Assembly (NCBI GenBank): GCA_007844125.1 | Contig: CM017563.1 | Span: forward strand, 17,093,460 to 17,157,459 | Length of the DNA: 64,000 nucleotides | Reading direction: 5' to 3' | DNA from: Sinonovacula constricta | Lineage: Eukaryota > Mollusca > Bivalvia > Cardiida > Solecurtidae | Shown here: piece after piece, positions 51,011 through 64,000 of the stretch | Layout of the letters: the number at the start of each line of letters is the position of its first letter | How positions within the stretch are numbered: position 1 is the stretch's first letter | The notes under the pieces: model-generated | The model's database searches: none | What the model saw: only the letters and a program-made list of their open reading frames with translations | Told to the model about the DNA's origin: nothing | Made by a program: the position numbers and the translations under genes

Positions 51011-52619
51011 TGCAAAGGAGAATAGAAGTACATTGGGCACAGGCCTATATTATTGTATTCGTATTTTGTGTCAAGTTATATTCAACGTAACCCGATGTCT
51101 CATTCCTTTTACACAGGCTTATATATTTCCAGAACAAGGATTAAACTATTGATCCGTCTTAGAAAACGAAATTAAAAGTACACAAGTTACCAGCCAGTAC
51201 TAAAACAACCAGTTTAGCCATGGCAGACAGAGACGACTGATCTTTTACAGTATTCTAGACAAAATATGCGACATTCGTTGCTGTTTGTTATAGAAACTAT
51301 ATCACATTCAAGCCTAGGAAGTTCTGACCAGCTACACCTTTACTGTCTGGAAAAGTACCTTTATTTGCTGAGGTAAGATGTTTTGTGAGTTCCCTTTTAA
51401 AATAACTCCACCCGACTGCTCTGTACGGAATTATTGTTTAATATATTTTAAAAATATTTGACAAATGAGGCTTGGAATATTTATCTAGCTCCCGATTAAA
51501 CATCAATTGCTGACAATGTATGAACTTGTATTATGTCCAGTTTTATTGACAGCACCAGAAACAACTTTCTATGTCATATTCAGAAACTCAACATATGACC
51601 TTCCGCCAAATACGCATGTTGAATAATGACATTTTATTGAAACCTCAGTAACTCTAACCTTATGAACCGTCTGATTAAGAGAAGAACGGTACAAGGCAGG
51701 ATGTAAACAGCAATTAGAAAGTGTGTCAAATACGAAATATGGTATTTTCCAAATAAAAATGCTTAACTTAAAATTATTTTTGCCTCTATAAGTCATGTCA
51801 CCACATGTTACTCTTCATCCTCCATGTCGAGTCGAAGCAGTCTTGCACAAATGTAGCCATGTGTTTGATGGCATACAAGAATGTGTTTTCTATCTGATAG
51901 CTTCCCGTTGTAGAATAGTGGAGATAATGCACTGGAAATGCGTGGAAAGATACATTTCTTACCGCTCCTAACATTTTTAAAGTTAGAACTTGCACTTAAA
52001 TCTGTTCGTTTAAGGTCATGCCTGACAGTTTGTTTTTACCTGTTTCGTTTTAAGCTAGCTTTTATTTCAAGTTACTAAATATCGATAGTCAACATAATTT
52101 AACTCTTATTGATTAACTAAAACTTTCGATAATCGAGCTGAGGTTTGCGTCGTTTATTTCGCGTTTGCATCATTTAAATTACAATTTAAAGCATCACATA
52201 TGATAGCATTGTTCTGCTGTTCTGTTGCAAATACTAGTGACCAATCATCGTTTTTTATTATTTCTGTATTAAAATCAGCATTTTAACGTTGTTGTCCTCA
52301 CTAAAATTAGCGTCACGTCAGGTCTAGGTGTCGGCTGTATTTTAGGAGATTTCCACAAATCGCCGTTTTAAGAGAATATAGGACAGGTGTACACGTGTAT
52401 ATGAGATTTTATTAGTAATTTTGTTGTTTTATTTTTTTTTTAAATTGGAAACTAGTATCTGTTACGTATTTGAATTTAAATCCAACCCGTTGCGGCGGGG
52501 TCAATAATAAGTGAACATTTGCCAATAATTAAGCTCTATGACATGTTACGCTACACAATATTGGTGTATCTTACACAAAGAAACCCAGACTTAAGCTGAT
52601 AAAGAGATTAGAACAGTTA

Positions 52620-52860
52620 GGTTTACAAATTCAGACAAAGCCTGTATCAGTGATCTGGTTCCGAATGGTTACTGCATCAAACATTTATCAGGTAGAAGTG
52701 GAGGTCGGGTTCCACGTATCTTCAAATCATTTATTGATATTCATCTGATTGCTTCAAGTGCAGACAATTAAACTACTCAATATGTCCTATTGTTATATAC
52801 AGGCCACAGCCTTCAAAAGAAAATTGATTCAAAGCACCTGAATTTCTTGATCGTGCTTGG
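52620..52860 (+). pseudogene. Right-arm copy of the unidentified open frame, frameshifted
   Basis: It reads KPVSVIWFRMVTASNIYQVE then loses one base in the VPRIF region compared with 35645-36081, and an in-frame TGA follows further on. The shared frame-preserving differences before the break suggest the ancestor was coding. Confidence 0.45.
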
Positions 52861-52919
52861 CCAAGGCTGCTCGCACGATTTCACTCAGATATCCCTTATT
52901 TATTGTGGCGAAGTGTCTG

Positions 52920-53035
52920 CAAGCTGGCTTGCAGTGCGCCGGTGGTTCTACCCAGACGTTTGTTTTGGGTCTTCCTTCATCAATTAGCTGGATGTCGCTA
53001 TACTAATCTAAATGTTCGCTGCAATGTATTTTAAG
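52920..53035 (+). repeat. Dispersed repeat family, extra copy in right arm
   Basis: Carries GTGCGCCGGTGGTTCTACCC and TTAGCTGGATGTCGCTATA, like the copies at 41270-41460 and 48960-49080. It has no obvious mirror partner, so it probably moved after the duplication. Confidence 0.65.
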
Positions 53036-53099
53036 AACCGCACATGTCTAAACGTTGACGAATACGACCATAATGAAAACAGCTGTACTTGTGTAAAAT

Positions 53100-53215
53100 G
53101 AGCTTAAGAACAACAGACCAGTATCAAACTCATTAAGCCAGTCTATGAGTCTTGTTTCATTTAGGAAATGAAAGCACATCTCTTTGTTTGACACTATGTT
53201 CATCCTATGTATTTG
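53100..53215 (+). mobile_element. LINE RT C-terminal remnant (right arm mirror copy)
   Basis: SLMSLVSFRK then KHISLFDTM on the plus strand mirrors 34555-34690. It is more decayed, with the LWNSLP part lost. Confidence 0.6.
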
Positions 53216-53415
53216 TAATGATTGCTGTTTTAAAGTTATTTATATTCAAAGGAGTATTTTACTATCTTAATCAAACCTGTTTCATGTTTAATTAAAGTTA
53301 TATGATATTTTGTTTTACTCTATTATTTATTTTACATTTTAACTATTTTAGTATCATTCATTCATTATTCTGCCTCCTTAATTATATTTTAAACTTTAAT
53401 TTAAACACTTAATAG

Positions 53416-53735
53416 ACCGGACCTGGTAGCACAATCGGTAGCGCGTCGGCTCCAGGTACGGGAGTACTCTGGTTTGATCCCGGGCCGCGGCATACCGAAG
53501 CCTTTACAAATGGTAGTAATATATTTCCCTTGCTTACACTCAAGCAAATATAAGGGTAGTTTTACGACTTAATGGCCCGGTGTCAGGATAATGTGACTAG
53601 GTGTGGTATCATGCAAGATGGTCACGGCATGTTATTCACAGTGAAGGCAGCACAATATCTGCTTAAAGTGGACACCGTCTCCAGATAACTGAAATACTTT
53701 AGGCGCAACGATAAACCTAATAAACAAACATGCAC
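53416..53735 (+). mobile_element. tRNA-derived SINE (copy 2)
   Basis: The head is GGACCTGGTAGCACAATCGG, with an A box in TAGCACAATCGGTAGCGCG and a B box in GGTTTGATCCCGGG. The body matches copy 1 (GCCCGGTGTCAGGATAATG, ATTCACAGTGAAGGC). The tail is CGATAAACCTAATAAACAAAC. The left arm lacks it at the mirror position (about 34.3 kb), so it inserted after the duplication. Confidence 0.88.
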
Positions 53736-54689
53736 ATGTAATTTAATTACTGTATATATCAATTACCTTATTTCTATTTTTTTATCCTTTGTACGTATGT
53801 GATGTTTCTTTTTCTAGTGTGTGTTTTCAAATAATTGTCAAACACGTTTGAACGTATATGTATATATGAAAAAGTGTTATAGAAATATTGTGTATAATAA
53901 AAGTTTGAGAAACCCGTTTATGACTCCTGCAGTAACTACTTATCGTCAATTATCGTCAATTCATATGGAAGCTCTCTCAAGCACAATACTATTTAACTCA
54001 TACTACAGTTCTTAAAAGAGAACATATCGGCTTTGCTGGGCTATGCGGTTAAAATCGGCTTATGGGAACAGTTCAATCAATAGAATTGATGAAACTTACA
54101 CTAAACTCATGTAAAGTCTTTGGAGGTTTATGGAAGTATATCTAAACATAGAAAATAACTATTGTGTTGGACAGCTTTGTGACAATAGATTTATAAACGC
54201 ATTTTTGTCGGTGTGTTCTATTCGTTAAACAATCTACATCTTCAATTTTATTGTAATGGCAATGCTAGTATTACCGAAGACGTGTCAAGTCTATAAGTTA
54301 CGTTTTACTTTCCTCTATTACTAACCAAGCACATGTTTATAAGGGAAATTTTAAATAAACTACGTGAGAATAGTTATTTTGTTAAAACACACATTTTTCT
54401 ATTCCCACTTTTAACATTCTGAATAACACTCTGATACAAACTTTAAAGTGCCTAAATTCTGAATATAACCTGATTTGTCAATCCTGCCCTTTCAAAACGA
54501 TTGTGAAACATGTCACACGCAAAGTCCTGACTCATTGTATTTTGCACTTGTGTACACACAGCTTTAATAGCGCTTGTTTGATTATCTCAAAATGCGATCT
54601 GGTATGACTGGTATTCAATACCTGACCTGTAAAAATAGTTTGAAGGTCTTTAGCAATAGGTCTTCGTTGATCGATCGGACAATGTGCCT

Positions 54690-56830
54690 CCTAGGTAATG
54701 CAGGAAAAGTTGTCTGCAGTATGATCATATGAAAAGTATGTAAATAAGAACCAAAAAAAAAGCACACTCAACCGTGTTAAAACAATTTATTACTGTGTAT
54801 TATAATGTATTAAAATTATACTCAAAGCGAAATGTGTTTGCACAATTTAAAACAAGTCGTGTCCTGTGAACATTTTCCGACTTACTTGTCGTCTGATGAC
54901 TTTAAAAGGTGTTACCATAAGATCACTTAATTGAAGGAACGGATTATGAAACTACGTGTATACTTACATTAGAATTAACATCTTTATTGGAGCTTCTTAA
55001 AACTTGCTCCTTCGAGAGTGTATTGTTTGTCATTTAGCTGAGCTGTTATTCACAGTTTTTAATAGTGCCTATGTTTTAACATGTTTAATTAGGAAAAGAT
55101 CATTCCAAGTTTTCATGATCTAAACTCAATATATCTTGGTTTCGATTTCAGGTGCGTATTAGGGTAATCACGAAGGCCCTAGGAGACTTGTTTTATGTCT
55201 AAGACACGCAACTTGCTTCATGTTTTAGATTACACAGACATTTACTTATCTAGCTACGTGACACATGTAAACGAACATATAAATCATCAAAGATACTGTA
55301 CATGAAGGAAAGAAATAACTAAAATCTAGTTCAGGTTATCAGTCAGATATATGGAGTAAATCTACACATGATAACTTTCTCCCTCGTGTTGGACAAGCCC
55401 ACATCAGACCTATATTGTAATGGGGTCTAAATCCATCGGCAAATCCATCATGAATTGCACCTCGTGACGGCGGTGGAGTCCACAATGCTATTTTACTTCG
55501 AAAGCTAAAGCGAGTAGTGTTTTAATGACTGACCACCAATACAGAATAAGTATTGGTAAAAGGTTCTAAAGGTCTTAATACGGTTTAAGTATATCTGCAC
55601 AACTTAAGTGAATGTAACATAAAATAAGTTTGGTCGCTTTAACAAAAGAGCATACCCGCCAATTGATATTTTGGCACCGTGTACGAATGTCTTGGTAAAA
55701 ATACCTGCGCTTCACAGATCTGCAGAAAGATTACCTGCCATAAAGTTATAGCCTACCGGGATTATCAGCAACGCATTAAGGGAGCGGGGACTTAAACGGT
55801 GGCATTTCAGGTATTTGAATAAATTATTATTAAAAACATGTAGATGTTAAAACTTTATCAGTCTTTACTCTTCCCTTATTATATAAAAGATTTTATATTA
55901 CCCTATACATATTGCATTTACATATACATGCATCTTGTTAAATGTGTTGCCTTTCTTTGCAAAACGTCGTGTGCAGCTTTGTCGAGGTTTTCCGCAATCT
56001 TTAGCTCTTTCTTCCTAACTGTAGTTAAGAGAAAGAACTGTGTTGCGATATGTTTTGCTACTAAATTGCCGCATCGTAATTATGCACAGTTTTGCCTTTA
56101 CTCAATAAATGAACATCACTACTATTAGTTGTATAGGCTATTTTATTAAATCAAAACAACAAAGGTTGCCATTGTTTTGATTTTCTGTGAGCTTGTGTGT
56201 AGATGTTATTGAGATAGATCAATATAAACAAACACGAATGGAAATAAACAAAATAAACCAAAATTTCATTAAAAATGAATTCCTTAATAATGCTGCGTAT
56301 CTGAACAAATTGTAAGTTGACATATACTTTTATTGCTGATCATTTTTAATATAAGATGTATGTTTTGCATTGTTAAATACTGTCACTCTCATGAGCATAG
56401 CAGATAAAATATATGCCACCCTGACTAGTTATAAAATTAGTTCGTGCTGATGTTATTATCATGCAACGCACATCATATTCTTCAAAGGTCACAAACTAAA
56501 CTTCCAAGGTTCCATTTATTTAGATTTAATGGTATATTACGATATCATTAAATTTGTTTTGATGGTCTTAACGAATTAGTCAACAATTAACGGATCATAA
56601 AAGTATGACATATACCTAGACTATTTTTTTACACTTTTGTAAAATTTCGGCCCATAAATAGGTGTTGCTATCTATGCAGGTATGTTACATGCATAACTCC
56701 TGTGAGAAAAACAGAATCAATAGATAAAACGTGCATTAGAAACAATTTACTTTCGTCGATAAATACATATGACACAACTTCAACAATTTATCAATTTAAG
56801 CGGGTTTCTTTTTCAAGGGGAATTCCCCAG
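54690..56830. other. Right-arm insertion just upstream of gene B's first exon
   Basis: The mirrored blocks 33415-33540 and 33286-33370 are nearly adjacent in the left arm, but their partners are 2.1 kb apart here. The extra DNA contains no recognised transposon gene. Confidence 0.55.
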
Positions 56831-56832
56831 AG

Positions 56833-56917
56833 AAACCTAAACGAGGCAAGACCAAACCTAACAGGCTAGTTATTCAGTGTCGCTAACCTTTGCAGACGAA
56901 GGAGGCGTTTAGTTGAG
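56833..56917 (+). promoter_or_regulatory. Candidate 5' non-coding exon of gene B
   Basis: This is the mirror copy of 33286-33370. It ends GGCGTTTAGTTGAG with the strong donor GTAAGT at 56918, and the predicted acceptor is at 58320. The DNA immediately upstream (about 54.69-56.83 kb) has no counterpart beside gene A, so the two genes probably share a first exon but not all upstream control sequence. Confidence 0.6.
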
Positions 56918-57774
56918 GTAAGTACATGTAGCAAAGGAGTGTAATAATATATTTGTTTATTTTGGGTGCATACACCTTCTCATTTAAATAAAATTGATCA
57001 TTTTTTATGTATTTGAAAACAAAAAAAACAAAAAACATCTCTGTAATGTTTAATTGTCACACCTGCAAACATGTCGTTAATAATCCGCTAATTTAACAAA
57101 CACAGAGTACGCAAGCAAAATTAACAGAAACTGTATTTCTGAAAGCAACGGAGTGTTATCGTGATTAAAGTAATTACCGTTCCATTCACGTTTAAGTGGC
57201 TATAAAACAAAACATTGTTGACTGTACAGCATTAGAATAGATGTGTGTTCTATTTCGCTTGAAGAGCTAAGGTTGTTTTGTTTTGTTATTTAGTTAATAT
57301 TATAGCACTGTCCTTTTTATCCGTGAGGAAAAGCATGCCGATATGTCAGTTACAGACGCTTGTGATATAATACAATTGTTAAGTCACTTTATGAAAATGT
57401 ATGATGCATACACGTTTTTGTAGATACATATACCGTATAACAGGTGAAAAAAATAGGAACAACTTCGTTTCTATTTCTTAAGTAAAACACAAAACATGCG
57501 ATGAGCATGTGGATTAGAGTAATAATCGACTAAGATGTGAGCATACTGTTAATATGCTTTAAACTTGTTTACGATTTATCTATTGATAATCATAACGTTT
57601 TTTTTTCAGAGATTTAGATTTATATTTTTATCCTTTTATATTGTAAATTGAATCACATGTTCAAACGGTTTAAAATTAATTAATACATCCATTTGCTTAT
57701 ACATGGTTTGACGTTAGTTCCACTTAGCTTACATGGTCTGTTGGTTAAGTTTCCATGTTTCTTTACATAAGTTC

Positions 57775-57930
57775 GTTGATTCGCCTTCCCGTCGGAACGA
57801 AACATTCATGATAAATGCCATCCAGCTGACCTGCGAGGCGCATGTGGTTAAATATACATCTATCTATGTCTTCCTCTGCCATTGACTTACACTTCGCTAT
57901 ACCGACAATCTATGTATCGCTGCGATGTAT
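57775..57930 (+). repeat. Dispersed repeat family, copy mirrored at 31850-31950
   Basis: CGTTGATTCGCCTT at 57774-57787 is the exact reverse complement of 31933-31946. Similarity continues through the GACCTGCGAGGCGCATGTGG region. Confidence 0.65.
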
Positions 57931-58346
57931 CTAAACCGATACGATCATAACAGTAGGTTCAGCCACTATAAACTTTAGGTCGTTCGGTGTTGTAATGCTA
58001 AGTTACCTTTTCTTAGGGAACACATGTTTCTAGTCTTACGTTTCTGTTGTACTTTCTTAAACTGGATGGTTATGATACCAGTGGATGAGTAACATGATGC
58101 ATCTGCGATCAATGAATCCGGGGATATTTTAAAATGGTAAGTTTTACTGAGACATAGCCTTTTGATGTAAATTCTCAATGTTTAGCTTGCAAAATAATTA
58201 ATGATAAGATTATTAACATTAGCGTCATGTTTAAGCGTCATGTATCAGTCATAACATCTGCATACCTACTTTTTCAACCAGTATGAAAATAGTAAAAACA
58301 TGTTATATTTATTTGAGTAGGCAAAGAATAAACTGCCATACAGAAG

Positions 58347-63182
<4,836 letters not shown>

Positions 63183-64000
63183 GTAATTAAAATTAAAACC
63201 GTTGGCTTTCTTCATGGTGTACAACATGGTGACGTTCAATTTTCCTTTATATGAACTATTTTAATTTTTAAGCATTATGAAGTTATCAACAGGTCCGATT
63301 AGAATCACAGAATAAATAACACATAGTAATGGCGCTAGGGAAAGGTACAGGGGTGCATGAGTTCAAGTTTACCTTTCTTTCGTGAGTTCAGTTTGCATGT
63401 GAAATGCGTACATTCTCGTTCTAGTGATGCATGTAAGAAAATAAAAAAGTCATGAACAATATTAACACAACTCTCAACTTCTTGCACATTACGAAAAGTC
63501 GGATACGAATTATTGCTAAAAGTAGGTAACACATGACCAATCATAATACTCTTTGAAAATTTAAATTTGGCCTTATCTGGCTTCACACTGTGATCACAGT
63601 GGCAGGTTAATGGGTTGTGAGAAGGTCATGAAGCTGGATTGGGTTTACTCTGCTGGACACAGCCTCAGGCCGGATTGGTTTCAAGAAAGAGGTGGGGATT
63701 AGAGGGTTACTGACCAATAGCAGTGTAGTGAACCCATGTGCATCAAGTGTGGCTAGTTGTTTTATGACCTCTTCTACTATGACATCTCTGTATACAGTAA
63801 ACTAATTAAGTGTCCAGCTGTGATCTCACGGAAAGGTGATGCATTGGGGGTGGTGGAAAGTTAACAAAGTTAAGTTTTAGGGGGAATATTAAGAAGAAGA
63901 AGCATGTTCAATCAATGCCATCAATGTCAATATCAGACTATGCTCAAATCAAAAGTTCACAGAAACATTTCAACAGTTATTTTAAAGCAAGCATAGCTAC
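63183..64000 (+). other. Start of gene B intron 3
   Basis: Donor GTAATT. 63570-63720 mirrors gene A intron 3 (27040-27310), including AATGGGTTGTGAGAAGG versus its reverse complement. The window ends inside this intron. Confidence 0.7.

Noticed and set aside
53416..53500. A functional tRNA gene
   Set aside because: A and B boxes are present, but the tRNA-like head continues into a SINE body and A-rich tail shared with 13676-13996, and no clean acceptor stem was seen.
55844..56128. 94-codon plus open frame in the private segment upstream of gene B
   Set aside because: No recognisable domain or mirrored copy; composition fits chance in AT-rich DNA.

Overview
This is a eukaryotic, AT-rich, repeat-laden animal nuclear window. 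The HSPA12-type HSP70 genes, tRNA-headed SINEs, RNase H-bearing LINEs and BEL/Pao remnants best fit a mollusc, most likely a bivalve, where HSP70/HSPA12 expansion is established. The species cannot be fixed from the sequence.

There are two recognisable protein-coding genes. Gene A is on the minus strand. Its coding exons run from 31142 down to 6076, and all seven join with compatible phases and GT/AG borders into a 604-residue HSPA12-like ATPase. Gene B is on the plus strand. It starts at 58347, has three coding exons inside the window (128 codons) and leaves through the right edge. The genes are head to head. Each also has a candidate non-coding first exon (33286-33370 and 56833-56917) with a good splice donor.

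The strongest structural result is that the genes and most of the DNA between them form one very large, diverged inverted duplication. At least twenty collinear blocks in the left half (27.0-45.6 kb) reappear reverse-complemented and in mirror order in the right half (45.85-63.7 kb). The axis is near 45.72 kb, inside an inverted repeat with about 300-bp arms. Exons, introns, 5' non-coding exons, an unidentified open frame, a LINE remnant and a minisatellite are all mirrored. Arm-specific insertions (a SINE, GATA and AT arrays, and a roughly 2.1-kb segment just upstream of gene B) came later.

Layout: 1-6.0 kb is intergenic, with a GA array and a weak secreted-peptide candidate. 6.08-6.98 kb is the last exon of gene A. 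6.98-21.2 kb is a 14.2-kb intron filled with a BEL/Pao relic, three LINE relics, a SINE and a probable solo LTR. 21.2-31.2 kb holds the other exons of gene A. 31.2-58.3 kb is the mirrored inter-gene region. 58.3-64 kb is the 5' part of gene B, with a LINE relic and a perfect AT-core palindrome.

Gene A keeps every nucleotide-binding motif. Gene B has an altered phosphate-1 loop (SFGNT in place of DFGTT) in an open frame. The paralogues differ mainly at amino-acid-changing sites. Both start MGQxxS, a candidate N-myristoylation signal. All comparisons were made by eye; no alignment or database search was run.
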